Of a stretch of 64,000 nucleotides of DNA, positions 8,723 to 17,368 are shown piece by piece (positions within the stretch are counted from its first letter, which is position 1; every line of letters starts with the position of its first letter). A program made the position numbers and the translations under genes. A model generated the notes under the pieces. That model saw only the letters and a program-made list of their open reading frames with translations, had not been told where the DNA came from and did not search any database. Location of the stretch: contig NZ_CP092334.1 of assembly GCF_018595685.2 (NCBI RefSeq), positions 1,082,001 through 1,146,000 of the forward strand, read 5' to 3'. This stretch comes from Flavihumibacter rivuli (GTDB lineage Bacteria; Bacteroidota; Bacteroidia; Chitinophagales; Chitinophagaceae).

Positions 8723-11182
8723 ATGAAAAATTTTATCCTGTTTATTTTACTATCCTTTTTTGCCTTGCCCTTATTGGCACAGCAATCAGGTAGGTTAGAT
8801 GGCCAGGTCACCGATAAGGCCAACCAGCCACTCGAAGCAGCAACCATCAGTATTCATCGCGCTGCAGACAAGAAACTTGTTAAGATCACCACCTCAGATA
8901 AGACAGGAAAATTTGAATTGGAGAACCTTGCCGATGGAGACTATTCCGTTACGGTAAGCGCTGTTGGTTTCAAGGCCAGCAATAATAAAGTAACCGTTAC
9001 TGGTGGAAAGAGTAGTTTGCCTTCCCTCGCCATAGCCATGGAAGCGGATGATAAGGAAATGAAAGGAGTTACGGTTACTGCCAAAAAACCAATGGTGGAA
9101 GTGAAGGCTGATAAAACAGTAGTGAATGTTGATGCCTACATCTCCAATGCTGGTGCCTCTGCCCTTGAAGTGCTTGAGAAATCACCCGGTGTAAGTGTTG
9201 ACAGGGATGGTAATATCAGCCTGAAGGGTAAGCAGGGGGTGATCATTATGGTAGACGGAAAGCAAACCTATCTTAGTGGCCAGGACCTTGCCAACCTGTT
9301 GCGCAATACCCCTTCCAACCAGCTTGAATCGGTGGAGATCATGACCCAGCCTTCTGCCAAATACGATGCAGCCGGCAATAGCGGCATCATTAATATCAGG
9401 ACCAAGAAGAACAAACAGACTGGATTCAATGGAACCCTGAACCTCAGTTATATCCAGGCAAAATACCCCAAGTCCCCCAATAGCATCAACATCAATTACC
9501 GCAAGAACAAGGTCAACCTTTTCGCAGCAGTAAACTATTCCTATTGGGAAGGCTTTAACGACATCAAGATCAACAGGAAATTTGGGGTGAAAGGAACCGA
9601 GGAACTGGCCGCAGTATTTGATCAGTCCACCTATGGTCACTTCAAGAACAAGAATCTTTCCAGTAAAGTGGGAATGGATTATTCCATTGATAAGAATACC
9701 ACCATCGGATTCCAGGTAAACGGCACTTACAACCCCCGTAATTGGAATTCCAGCGGTACAGCAAATATCTACGATGGTCAGGGCCAATTGGATTCCAGCA
9801 ATGTAGCATTCTCCATCAATGATGACATTTGGAAAAATTATGGCGCCAACATCAATTTCAGGAAACTACTGGATACAACAGGCAGGGAGATAACAGCGGA
9901 CATCGATTACCTGGGTTATGAATCCAACAGCAAACAATCATCATTTAATTATACGTATTACCATCCCGGCAATACACTTGAAGATTCCTTCCTTTTAAAA
10001 GGCCATCTGCCTTCTGAGATCAGGATCATCAGTGCAAAGGTGGATTATTCCCAAAGATTAGGCAAGCAAGGCAGACTGGAGGCAGGTTTGAAGTCCAGCC
10101 TCGTCAAGACCGATAACGATGCAAAATTCACCAATTGGGATGCAGGTGCAAAGGATTGGGTAATTGACTCAGGCAGGAGCAACCATTTCCTCTATGATGA
10201 GAACATCAATGCGGCCTATGTGAACTATTCTACCCAATGGAAGAAGTGGTCATTGCAAACCGGTCTCCGCCTGGAGCATACCCATGCCAAAGGACGGCAG
10301 CTGGCCAATAATGAATCCTTCACCCGCGATTACGTGCAACTGTTCCCAACCGCTTTTGCCAGCTATAAACTGAACGATAAGAATACCTTCAACCTGTCCT
10401 ATGGCAGGAGGATCGAACGCCCCAGTTACCAGGACATGAACCCCTTCCAGTATTTCCTGGACCAGTATACCTATCGCCAGGGCAATCCTTACCTGTTGCC
10501 CCAATTGAGTCAAAATATTGAGTTATCGCACAATTTCAAAGGTTCGCTCAACACCTCTATCAATTATACGGTGACAACGGATGTCATCAATGATATCCTC
10601 AAGCAGATCGACAGCCTGAAGGTTACCTACCAGACCAAGGAGAACCTTTCGAAGCGCAGGAATATCGGTTTATCCATCAGCTATAACAAGCCCCTTACCA
10701 AATGGTGGAGTGTTTCCCTGTTCGGGAACATCTTCAACAACAAGTTTGAAGGGGAAGTGGATGGTACCACCCTTGATGCGAACATGACCGCCTTCATGGT
10801 CAACATGAACAACCAGTTCAAGTTGCCCAAGGGATGGGGAGCCGAAATGAGTGGCTTCTACAGGAGTAAGATGCAGGATGGCGGCCTGATCATTTCTGAG
10901 CCCATGTATGTGGTGAACTTTGGATTCTCCAAGCAGGTGATGAAAAGCAAGGGCACCATCAAACTCAATATTTCAGATCCCTTTTATATCCAGCAATTCA
11001 GGGGCTACACCAAATTTGGCGCCATTGATACCCAGATCAGGTCAAAATGGGACAACAGGAGGCTCGGCCTGAGCTTTACCTACAGGTTTGGTAAAACACA
11101 GAATAATGGACCCGCACCCCGTCGGAGGACCGGCAGTGCTCAGGATGAGCAGAACCGCGTAGGGGGCGGCAATCAACAATAG
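8723..11182 (+). CDS. TonB-dependent-receptor-like outer-membrane beta-barrel protein (paralogue 2)
   Basis: The 819-residue protein has the same order as its upstream neighbour: signal peptide (residues 1-19, LPLLAQQ), carboxypeptidase-regulatory-like domain (about 24-105), plug-like domain with VLEKSPGVSVDRDGNISLKG and SAKYDAAGNSGIINIRTKK, then a long barrel. The plug regions are nearly identical in places and the barrels are clearly collinear, so the pair is a tandem duplication that has since diverged. The C-terminus again has an Arg/Gly/Gln-rich tail after the last strand (RLGLSFTYRFG). The substrate is unknown. It has a 263-base upstream region and a strong terminator of its own, so it can be transcribed separately. 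Confidence 0.9.
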   Translation: MKNFILFILLSFFALPLLAQQSGRLDGQVTDKANQPLEAATISIHRAADKKLVKITTSDKTGKFELENLADGDYSVTVSAVGFKASNNKVTVTGGKSSLPSLAIAMEADDKEMKGVTVTAKKPMVEVKADKTVVNVDAYISNAGASALEVLEKSPGVSVDRDGNISLKGKQGVIIMVDGKQTYLSGQDLANLLRNTPSNQLESVEIMTQPSAKYDAAGNSGIINIRTKKNKQTGFNGTLNLSYIQAKYPKSPNSININYRKNKVNLFAAVNYSYWEGFNDIKINRKFGVKGTEELAAVFDQSTYGHFKNKNLSSKVGMDYSIDKNTTIGFQVNGTYNPRNWNSSGTANIYDGQGQLDSSNVAFSINDDIWKNYGANINFRKLLDTTGREITADIDYLGYESNSKQSSFNYTYYHPGNTLEDSFLLKGHLPSEIRIISAKVDYSQRLGKQGRLEAGLKSSLVKTDNDAKFTNWDAGAKDWVIDSGRSNHFLYDENINAAYVNYSTQWKKWSLQTGLRLEHTHAKGRQLANNESFTRDYVQLFPTAFASYKLNDKNTFNLSYGRRIERPSYQDMNPFQYFLDQYTYRQGNPYLLPQLSQNIELSHNFKGSLNTSINYTVTTDVINDILKQIDSLKVTYQTKENLSKRRNIGLSISYNKPLTKWWSVSLFGNIFNNKFEGEVDGTTLDANMTAFMVNMNNQFKLPKGWGAEMSGFYRSKMQDGGLIISEPMYVVNFGFSKQVMKSKGTIKLNISDPFYIQQFRGYTKFGAIDTQIRSKWDNRRLGLSFTYRFGKTQNNGPAPRRRTGSAQDEQNRVGGGNQQ

Positions 11183-11212
11183 TTTTCTCTATGAGTGTTA
11201 GTTTAAGGTTAG

Positions 11213-11243
11213 ATCGTCCTGTTTCTACAGGACGATTTTTTTT
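11213..11243 (+). terminator. Strong intrinsic terminator after the second receptor gene
   Basis: ATCGTCCTGT (11213-11222) and ACAGGACGAT (11227-11236) form a perfect 10-bp stem with loop TTCT, followed by eight T residues. Confidence 0.95.
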
Positions 11244-11250
11244 AGCTTTG
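11243..11250 (+). promoter_or_regulatory. -7 promoter element of yajQ
   Basis: TAGCTTTG fits TAnnTTTG and begins in the last T of the preceding terminator. The predicted start near 11254 gives a leader of about 14 bases. No clear -33 TTG is present because the terminator stem occupies that region. Confidence 0.5.
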
Positions 11251-11267
11251 CCAGGTAAATCATTCTT

Positions 11268-11762
11268 ATGCCATCATTCGACATTGTTAGCAAGGTTGAC
11301 CTGCAAACACTCGACAACGCCATCAATACCGTTAAAAAGGAAATCACCAACCGCTTCGATTTCAAGGACTCCCATGTAGTGATCGATTTAAACAAGAAGG
11401 ACTTCATAGTAACCATAGAAGTGGAAAGCGATATGAAGCTGAACCAGGTCATTGACGTGGTGATCAGCCGCAGCATCAAGCAGGGACTGGATGCCCAGAT
11501 CTATGACTTCCTGGCAAAGGAAGGGTACCAGAGTGGTAAGGTCTGGAAAAAGGAAGTTCCCGTTCGCAACGGACTCAAGCAGGAAGATGCCAAGAAGATC
11601 GTGAAGCTGATCAAGGATTCGGGACTGAAAGTTCAGGCCGCCATTATGGATGATATTGTAAGGGTAACCGGTAAAAAGATCGATGACCTTCAGGCCGTTA
11701 TCCAGGCATCCAAGACCTGGAACCTGGGCCTTCCACTTCAATTCGTGAATATGAAGAGCTGA
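11268..11762 (+). CDS. yajQ: YajQ family nucleotide-binding protein
   Basis: The 164-residue cytoplasmic protein has the family N-terminus MPSFDIVSKVDLQTLDNAIN and conserved segments NRFDFKDSHVVIDL, VKLIKDSGLKVQAAI and VRVTGKKIDDLQAVI. The fold is two ferredoxin-like alpha/beta domains. YajQ proteins bind nucleotides or tRNA in vitro, and in Xanthomonas a homologue binds cyclic di-GMP; the role in Bacteroidota is not established. The length is normal for the family. It is monocistronic or co-transcribed with nothing obvious. Confidence 0.95.
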   Translation: MPSFDIVSKVDLQTLDNAINTVKKEITNRFDFKDSHVVIDLNKKDFIVTIEVESDMKLNQVIDVVISRSIKQGLDAQIYDFLAKEGYQSGKVWKKEVPVRNGLKQEDAKKIVKLIKDSGLKVQAAIMDDIVRVTGKKIDDLQAVIQASKTWNLGLPLQFVNMKS

Positions 11763-11863
11763 TTTTCAATAAATTACAACTGATTCAGGAGATTCAAAGG
11801 AGTAACCGCAATAATTTTTGCAAGAAATGCAGGATTTCTTTAGGTAAAGCAGGCAGGATCCGC

Positions 11864-11871
11864 TAATTTTG
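11864..11871 (+). promoter_or_regulatory. -7 promoter element of rpmE2
   Basis: TAATTTTG is an exact TAnnTTTG match. The predicted start near 11875 gives a leader of about 59 bases, longer than most in this window, which contains a hairpin. A -33 TTG at the right distance is not visible. Confidence 0.55.
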
Positions 11872-11895
11872 CACGTTCTTTTTATAATTTAAACA

Positions 11896-11913
11896 GTACG
11901 GCAAAATCCGTAC
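11896..11913 (+). promoter_or_regulatory. Hairpin in the rpmE2 leader
   Basis: GTACGG (11896-11901) and CCGTAC (11908-11913) form a 6-bp stem with loop CAAAAT, about 20 bases before the L31 start codon. Leaders of L31 genes act as autoregulatory protein-binding sites in several other bacterial groups, so this could be one; that is inference. Confidence 0.4.
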
Positions 11914-11933
11914 GGCCTTAAAAATAGCAGATT

Positions 11934-12182
11934 ATGAAGCAAGGTATCCATCCGCAAAGTTATCGTTTCGTTGTGTTCAAGGACATGAGTAATGCTCATT
12001 CGTTCCTGAGCAAGTCTACCGCTGCAACCAAGGAAACCATTGTATGGGAAGACGGCAACGAGTATCCCCTGATCAAGCTGGAAATTTCCAACACTTCTCA
12101 CCCCTTCTTTACAGGTAAGAATGTGATGCTGGATACAGCAGGTCGTATCGACAAGTTCAGGAAGAAGTACGCCAAGAAGTAA
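11934..12182 (+). CDS. rpmE2: 50S ribosomal protein L31 type B
   Basis: The 82-residue protein begins [20 protein letters not shown] and contains [20 protein letters not shown], both diagnostic of type B L31. It has no cysteines, so it is the zinc-independent form. L31 sits at the bridge between the ribosomal subunits. The gene stands alone with its own promoter, leader hairpin and terminator. The type B form replaces the zinc form during zinc limitation in some bacteria; in Bacteroidota it is often the only copy, which this window cannot show. Confidence 0.97.
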   Translation: MKQGIHPQSYRFVVFKDMSNAHSFLSKSTAATKETIVWEDGNEYPLIKLEISNTSHPFFTGKNVMLDTAGRIDKFRKKYAKK

Positions 12183-12232
12183 TCAGGCGAAAGCCTTTGG
12201 TCATACTTTTTTTTGTTTTTCATGGCTATATG

Positions 12233-12262
12233 GATCCCCGGGTAACCGGGGGTCTTTTTTTT
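12233..12262 (+). terminator. Intrinsic terminator after rpmE2
   Basis: GATCCCCGG and CCGGGGGTC (12233-12254, one G-T pair, loop GTAA) are followed by eight T residues. Confidence 0.95.
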
Positions 12263-12341
12263 GTCCCTGACCATGAGATTGAAACCCCTGTATGGAAAGG
12301 TTTAAGAAGCACACAGCCAAAATATTCTTTAGCTTTATAGC

Positions 12342-13529
12342 ATGCAATGCATCATCTTTTCCGAAGAATATTGCCAGCCTGAAAAACTATTTCCTTTTTC
12401 CCTTACAAGGAGGGTACACAATACCAGGATTGGCATCCTGACCATCCGCGAAAAATGGGAGCGGCTCCTGCAACTTCCATCCTTTGAGAAATGGGAAGGG
12501 GACTATAAAGATGATAGCCGTACCATTCGCATTGAACCCGGTATTGAGGCCGGTCATTACCTGCTCATCCACAGCAATATCCTTCCCAATCCAGAACTGG
12601 TGGCCGTGGTAAAGACACTGGCCCCTGGCGAATTCCTGACCCATGACAACTATGGCCCAATAGCCTTGCACTTTACGGAAAATGAAGTGCATGGATTACA
12701 TCAGATCAGGGTAAAATCGACCCGTCAATATAGCGGCGCGATCCTCACCATCAGGTATCCCTGGGATATCTTCCAGTTAAATGACCAGGCCATCAGGCAG
12801 GACTTTGAACTCCTTCGTGCAGGCAGGACATCAGCACCCATCCCGGCTTCCAACCAGGTCATTGGGGAAGGGGACATTTTCCTTGAAGAAGGGGCAAACG
12901 TAGAATGTTCGATCATCAATGCAAGTAACGGTCCGGTTTATTTGGGCAGCAATACATTGGTAATGGAAGGCTCCCTTATCCGGGGTCCATTTGCCCTGTG
13001 TGAAGGTGCGGTGGTAAAGATGGGAACCAGGATATATGGGGCAACCACCATTGGCCCCCATTGCATAGCAGGCGGGGAGATCAAGAACAGTGTTATGATG
13101 GGCTATTCCAACAAGGCACATGACGGTTATCTTGGGGATGCGGTGATAGGGGAGTGGTGCAATCTTGGAGCCGGTACCTCCGCCTCCAATATCAAGAACA
13201 ATGCAGGGAAAGTAACTGTGTACAACCCCTCATCAGAGGGTAACAAAGCCGAAGTTGGCATCAAATGTGGTTTATTGATGGGGGATTACAGCCGATGTGC
13301 CATCAACACCTCTTTCAATACAGGTTCAGTGGTAGGGGTATGCAGCAGTGTATTTGGTGATGGGCTCCTGCCCAAATACATCCCGAATTTTTCATGGGGG
13401 GCCGAGGGCATCCGTAAATATGATTTTGAAAGGGCCCAAAGGGATATCAGGAACTGGAAATCCCTTAAGCAAATGGACATGACACAAAAGGAAGAGCAAA
13501 TACTGAAATTTATATTTGACAACTATTAA
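12342..13529 (+). CDS. Bacteroidota GlmU-like fused sugar nucleotidyltransferase / acyltransferase-fold protein
   Basis: The 395-residue protein matches the alternative GlmU family of Bacteroidota, in which a reduced nucleotidyltransferase-like N-terminus (residues about 1-200; MQCIIFSEEYCQPEKLFPFS, LTRRVHNTRIGILTIREKWE) is fused to a left-handed beta-helix of hexapeptide repeats (residues about 185-345; GPVYLGSNTLVMEGSLIRGP). It lacks the standard GxGxRM loop. The family is proposed to make UDP-N-acetylglucosamine from glucosamine 1-phosphate. It is 15 bases upstream of tpiA and likely co-transcribed. The motif CTTTAGCTTTATAG just before the ATG is a weak -7 candidate (TAGCTTTA). Confidence 0.85.
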   Translation: MQCIIFSEEYCQPEKLFPFSLTRRVHNTRIGILTIREKWERLLQLPSFEKWEGDYKDDSRTIRIEPGIEAGHYLLIHSNILPNPELVAVVKTLAPGEFLTHDNYGPIALHFTENEVHGLHQIRVKSTRQYSGAILTIRYPWDIFQLNDQAIRQDFELLRAGRTSAPIPASNQVIGEGDIFLEEGANVECSIINASNGPVYLGSNTLVMEGSLIRGPFALCEGAVVKMGTRIYGATTIGPHCIAGGEIKNSVMMGYSNKAHDGYLGDAVIGEWCNLGAGTSASNIKNNAGKVTVYNPSSEGNKAEVGIKCGLLMGDYSRCAINTSFNTGSVVGVCSSVFGDGLLPKYIPNFSWGAEGIRKYDFERAQRDIRNWKSLKQMDMTQKEEQILKFIFDNY

Positions 13530-13544
13530 ACCCATTGAGCAAGA

Positions 13545-14306
13545 ATGAGAAAGCAAATCGCCGCCGCCAACTGGAAAATGAACCTTACTTACCAACAGGG
13601 CGAAAAATTATTGGACGATATCCTGAAAGCCAAACATCAATTAAAAGATCACCAGCAAGTGATCTTTGCCGTTCCCTTTCCCTATCTCATCATGGCAAAC
13701 AGCGTGGTTGCCAATGAAAAGAACTTCTCCGTAGCTGCACAGAATTGTTACCATAAAAAATCCGGCGCATATACCGGTGAGGTTGCTGCAGAAATGCTGC
13801 ACTCCATTGGCATCCGCTATTGTGTAATTGGGCATAGCGAACGCCGTGAATATTTCTCGGAATCCAACCAGGACCTGGCAGATAAATTGAACCTGCTACT
13901 GGAGAATGGCATTACCCCAATATTCTGTTGCGGTGAGCCCCTGGCCATCAGGGAAGCCGGTACACAGAACAGTTATGTGGAAGTTCAACTGAAGGAATCT
14001 CTCTTCCACCTGGGCGCTGAACAGGTAAAGGGAATAATAATAGCCTATGAACCCATCTGGGCGATCGGTACAGGTAAAACAGCCAGCTCTGCCCAGGCGC
14101 AGGAAATGCATGCCCACCTCAGGAAGGTTTTGGCTGATCAATATGGCGATGCTGTTGCTAATGAAGTAAGCATCCTTTATGGCGGTAGCGTTAAAGCTGC
14201 CAACGCAGCCGAGATCTTCGGCCAGCCTGATGTAGACGGGGGATTGGTGGGGGGTGCGTCCCTGTTGGCAGAAGAGTTCTCCACTATAATTGCATCACTC
14301 AAATAA
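13545..14306 (+). CDS. tpiA: Triosephosphate isomerase
   Basis: The 253-residue TIM barrel interconverts dihydroxyacetone phosphate and glyceraldehyde 3-phosphate in the cytoplasm. All catalytic signatures are present: NWKMN with Lys11, CVIGHSERR with His97, the AYEPIWAIGTGKTAS signature with Glu169 followed by the phosphate-gripping loop 6, and YGGSVKAANA for phosphate binding. The start is ATG 13545. By keeping dihydroxyacetone phosphate low the enzyme limits methylglyoxal formation, which makes the downstream kefF-kefC pair a sensible neighbour. Confidence 0.98.
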   Translation: MRKQIAAANWKMNLTYQQGEKLLDDILKAKHQLKDHQQVIFAVPFPYLIMANSVVANEKNFSVAAQNCYHKKSGAYTGEVAAEMLHSIGIRYCVIGHSERREYFSESNQDLADKLNLLLENGITPIFCCGEPLAIREAGTQNSYVEVQLKESLFHLGAEQVKGIIIAYEPIWAIGTGKTASSAQAQEMHAHLRKVLADQYGDAVANEVSILYGGSVKAANAAEIFGQPDVDGGLVGGASLLAEEFSTIIASLK

Positions 14307-14316
14307 ATCAATACTT

Positions 14317-14784
14317 ATGCAACGGGCCCAATCATTACAACCATTGTCAAGACAACATAAAGGTGCCCTGATGGCCTGTTTGCTGATCAAGAAAGGGGTC
14401 AGCAAACAGGCACCCGTTGCCGTTATGAAGGATTTCCTGCTCCAAACCTGGGAAATGGATATTGCCCCGCACATGCAGGAAGAAGAGCATACCCTCATTC
14501 CATTCATGAAGTCCTACAATGACCAGCAACCCCTGGCAGATGCTATCCTGAGGGACCATGAACTGCTTAGGCTTGGGTTTGCGCACCTGAGGCAGGAGGG
14601 CGTAAGCGTTGGACTGATCGAAAGTCTTGCCAATTTACTGGAACAACATATCAGGTTCGAAGAAAGAACCGTTTTCCAGTCTTTACAAAGCCACCTGAAC
14701 GAGGAACAGCTGAATAAGTTGCAATTCCATGAACCCACCGGCACCCCGGTTTGCAATAGCTTCCCCAACCACTTCTGGGAGTAG
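14317..14784 (+). CDS. Hemerythrin-like HHE domain protein
   Basis: The 155-residue protein starts at ATG 14317, 10 bases after tpiA; a TTG at 14290 would overlap tpiA. Its four-helix bundle shows metal-ligand-like residues in hemerythrin spacing: His14 (SRQHKGAL), His52 with Glu55-57 and His58 (HMQEEEHTLIPF), His81 (LRDHELLRLGF), and His111 with Glu115 (LEQHIRFEERTVF). Such cytoplasmic di-iron proteins bind oxygen or nitric oxide, or act in iron and redox stress. The gene is in a line with tpiA, kefF and kefC. Confidence 0.85.
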   Translation: MQRAQSLQPLSRQHKGALMACLLIKKGVSKQAPVAVMKDFLLQTWEMDIAPHMQEEEHTLIPFMKSYNDQQPLADAILRDHELLRLGFAHLRQEGVSVGLIESLANLLEQHIRFEERTVFQSLQSHLNEEQLNKLQFHEPTGTPVCNSFPNHFWE

Positions 14785-14834
14785 GGTTTAGTCCAGGAAT
14801 TTGCTGGCCTTGCCTCCATTCCTTAATTTCAGGC

Positions 14835-15443
14835 ATGGCAAGAATTCTTATCCAGTTTGCCCACCCGGCACTGGAAAAATCAAGGGTCCACAAACAATTG
14901 TTGCGGCATATCCCTCAACACCCTGACATTTATGTGAATGACCTTTACGAGCGGTATCCGGACTTCAACATAGATATTACCAGGGAACAGCAGCTGCTAC
15001 TCAAATATGATATCATCGTTTTGCAACATCCATTTTACTGGTATAGCTCCCCTGCGATCATCAAGCAATGGCAGGACCTGGTATTGGAGCATGGATGGGC
15101 CTATGGCAGCCAGGGCAATGCGCTGAAAGGAAAGGTATTGCTCAATGCCATCAGTGCAGGCGGTTCCTTTGAAGTATACCGCCCGGAAGGCAGGAACAGG
15201 CATACCATACCGGAATTCCTTTATCCCTTTGAGCAAACGGCCAGGCTCTGTCATATGGAATATTGGCCACCATTTGCGATCCATGGTACCCATCGCCTTC
15301 AGGAAGCGGATATCAGCCTATATGCCTTGCAGTATGAACAGCTGCTACTGGCCATGGCCAATGACCGGGTCAGTCCGTCAGAACTGGCCACCTGCCATTA
15401 CCTCAATGACCTGGTACCCATTCCTTCAACCATTCAATCCTGA
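14835..15443 (+). CDS. kefF: KefF-like NAD(P)H oxidoreductase, ancillary subunit of the Kef efflux system
   Basis: The 202-residue flavodoxin-fold quinone reductase matches E. coli KefF along most of its length: DLYERYPDFNIDITREQ, IIVLQHPFYWYSSPAIIKQW, EHGWAYGSQGNALKGK and YWPPFAIHG all have close counterparts. KefF binds the membrane protein KefC and is needed for full potassium-efflux activity; it also reduces electrophilic quinones using FMN and NAD(P)H. The stop is 3 bases before kefC, so the two are translationally close and almost certainly one unit. Confidence 0.92.
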   Translation: MARILIQFAHPALEKSRVHKQLLRHIPQHPDIYVNDLYERYPDFNIDITREQQLLLKYDIIVLQHPFYWYSSPAIIKQWQDLVLEHGWAYGSQGNALKGKVLLNAISAGGSFEVYRPEGRNRHTIPEFLYPFEQTARLCHMEYWPPFAIHGTHRLQEADISLYALQYEQLLLAMANDRVSPSELATCHYLNDLVPIPSTIQS

Positions 15444-15446
15444 TCC

Positions 15447-17339
15447 ATGGACCAGCATAGTTTTTTATTTCAGGCAATGATCTACCTGGGGGCAGCAGTG
15501 CTGTTGGTTCCCCTGGCACGTAAAATGGGTTTGGGTTCAGTTTTGGGCTACCTTATAGCAGGTATTTTGATCGGCCCCTCGGCCCTGAACCTGGTAGGCG
15601 ACAGGAGCGAGGATGTAATGCATGTGGCCGAATTTGGTGTGGTGATGATGCTGTTTGTAATAGGGCTGGAACTGGAACCATCATTATTGTGGAAGCTTAG
15701 AAAACCAATAGTGGGCATGGGTGGACTACAGGTCTTGATCACCGCAGCCATCATTACCGGTATCTGTTTTGTGGCGGGCATCGACCGGAACCAGGCCATT
15801 GCCATTGGCCTGATTGCGGCCCCAAGTTCCACCGCCCTTGTAATCCAGACCCTGCAGGAAAAAGGACTCATGAAAACCGATGCAGGGCAAAGCTCCTTTG
15901 CCGTCCTGCTTTTCCAGGATATTGCGGTCATCCCCATGCTGGCCGTCCTGCCCATGCTGGCACCTTCCCAATCAGACAATTCGGCTAACCATGGTAGTGA
16001 TGCATGGATCAGTTCACAACCGGGTTGGGTACAGACCCTGGCTGTGATTTTCGCAGTAGGCATAATTGTCCTGGCAGGAAGGTTCCTGGTAAGGCCTTTG
16101 CTCAGGATGGTTGCCGCCACCAGGTCCAGGGAAGTGTTCACGGCAACCACTTTACTGCTGGTCATTGCCATAACCCTGTTGATGACATCAGTGGGACTGA
16201 GCCCGGCCCTGGGTACATTCCTGGCAGGGGTGGTACTGGCCAATAGCGAATACAGGCACGAACTGGAAAGTGATATCGAACCTTTCAAGGGCATCCTGCT
16301 CGGGATCTTCTTCATATCTGTTGGGGCTGCCATCAATTTCAGCCTCATGGCCGATTCCCCCCTACTGGTAGTGGGAATCCTGCTCGGCTTGATGGCTGTG
16401 AAGGCTGTGGTACTGGCCATGACAGGCAGGGTCTTCAATCTGAGCACTGACCAGAACCTAATCTATTCTCTGGGACTTTGCCAGGTGGGTGAATTTGCTT
16501 TTGTGTTACTGAGTTTCACCAGGCAGGCCAATATCCTCAACCAGCATACAGCCGACCTGTTGCTGGCTGTAGTTGCCCTGAGCATGGCACTTACCCCATT
16601 GCTCTTCCTGCTCAATGAGAAGTTTTTATTGCCCCGCTTTGATGTAAAGGAAAAGCCCGTTGAAAAAGAGGCTGATACTATTGAAGAAAAAAACCCTGTG
16701 ATCATTGCGGGATTTGGCCATTATGGCAATACCGTAGGTCGTTTCCTTCGTGCCCATGGCATAGGAACCACCATCCTGGACATTGATTCAGACAGGGTGG
16801 ACTACCTCCGCAAGATGGGCTTCAGGGTATATTATGGTGACGCATCCAGGTATGACCTGCTGCATGCTGCAGGGGCCAGCGAGGCCAGGATCATTTTGCT
16901 GACGATTGATGATCCGGTTAAGCGTCTGGAAATGATCGAAACCATTAAGAAACATTTTCCCAACCTGCAGATCATGGTACGCAGCCAAAACCGTTACGAT
17001 GCCTACGACCAGATGAATGCCGGCATGATGCATATTTACAGGGAAACAGTGGATTCGGCGCTGCGCATGGGCGTAGACACTATGAAGATACTTGGTTTCC
17101 GGGCTTATTCGGCATCAAGGGCCGCTTCTACCTTCCTTCAATATGATGAACGAAACCTGAAATACCTTTCTTCCATCAGGGATGAAAAGCAGTACATCAA
17201 TACGGCCCGCGAATTCATTGAGGAACTGGACAAGATCATCCAGAATGACCTGAGGGCTCCTGAACTGAACAGGGATAAAGGCTGGGATGAAGAAAGCCTG
17301 ATCAATGATGCCAGAAACATGTCACCGTCAAACGGATAG
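15447..17339 (+). CDS. kefC: Glutathione-regulated-type K+/H+ antiporter, KefB/KefC family
   Basis: The 630-residue inner-membrane protein has a CPA2-type antiporter domain (residues about 5-395, 12-13 helices, with GIDRNQAIAIGLIAAPSSTA and GLSPALGTFLAGVVLANSEY) and a cytoplasmic RCK/TrkA-N NAD-binding domain (about 415-530, IIAGFGHYGNTVGRFLRAHG). A helical tail follows. In E. coli, Kef proteins release potassium and acidify the cell when electrophile-glutathione adducts bind the RCK domain. This organism has a bacilliredoxin, so the gating thiol could instead be bacillithiol; this is inference. Confidence 0.93.
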   Translation: MDQHSFLFQAMIYLGAAVLLVPLARKMGLGSVLGYLIAGILIGPSALNLVGDRSEDVMHVAEFGVVMMLFVIGLELEPSLLWKLRKPIVGMGGLQVLITAAIITGICFVAGIDRNQAIAIGLIAAPSSTALVIQTLQEKGLMKTDAGQSSFAVLLFQDIAVIPMLAVLPMLAPSQSDNSANHGSDAWISSQPGWVQTLAVIFAVGIIVLAGRFLVRPLLRMVAATRSREVFTATTLLLVIAITLLMTSVGLSPALGTFLAGVVLANSEYRHELESDIEPFKGILLGIFFISVGAAINFSLMADSPLLVVGILLGLMAVKAVVLAMTGRVFNLSTDQNLIYSLGLCQVGEFAFVLLSFTRQANILNQHTADLLLAVVALSMALTPLLFLLNEKFLLPRFDVKEKPVEKEADTIEEKNPVIIAGFGHYGNTVGRFLRAHGIGTTILDIDSDRVDYLRKMGFRVYYGDASRYDLLHAAGASEARIILLTIDDPVKRLEMIETIKKHFPNLQIMVRSQNRYDAYDQMNAGMMHIYRETVDSALRMGVDTMKILGFRAYSASRAASTFLQYDERNLKYLSSIRDEKQYINTAREFIEELDKIIQNDLRAPELNRDKGWDEESLINDARNMSPSNG

Positions 17340-17343
17340 CGCC

Positions 17344-17351
17344 TAAATTTG
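17344..17351 (+). promoter_or_regulatory. -7 promoter element upstream of the methyltransferase gene
   Basis: TAAATTTG matches TAnnTTTG exactly in the short gap after kefC. The predicted start near 17355 leaves a 14-base leader. No clear -33 TTG is seen. Confidence 0.4.
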
Positions 17352-17368
17352 GCCCGTATAATTACCAC

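Noticed and set aside
6006..11182. SusC/SusD polysaccharide utilisation locus
   Set aside because: The receptors belong to a different beta-barrel family and no SusD-like lipoprotein gene is adjacent.
15548..16447. Leftward 299-codon frame inside kefC
   Set aside because: Antisense shadow of conserved membrane helices; it has no family features.
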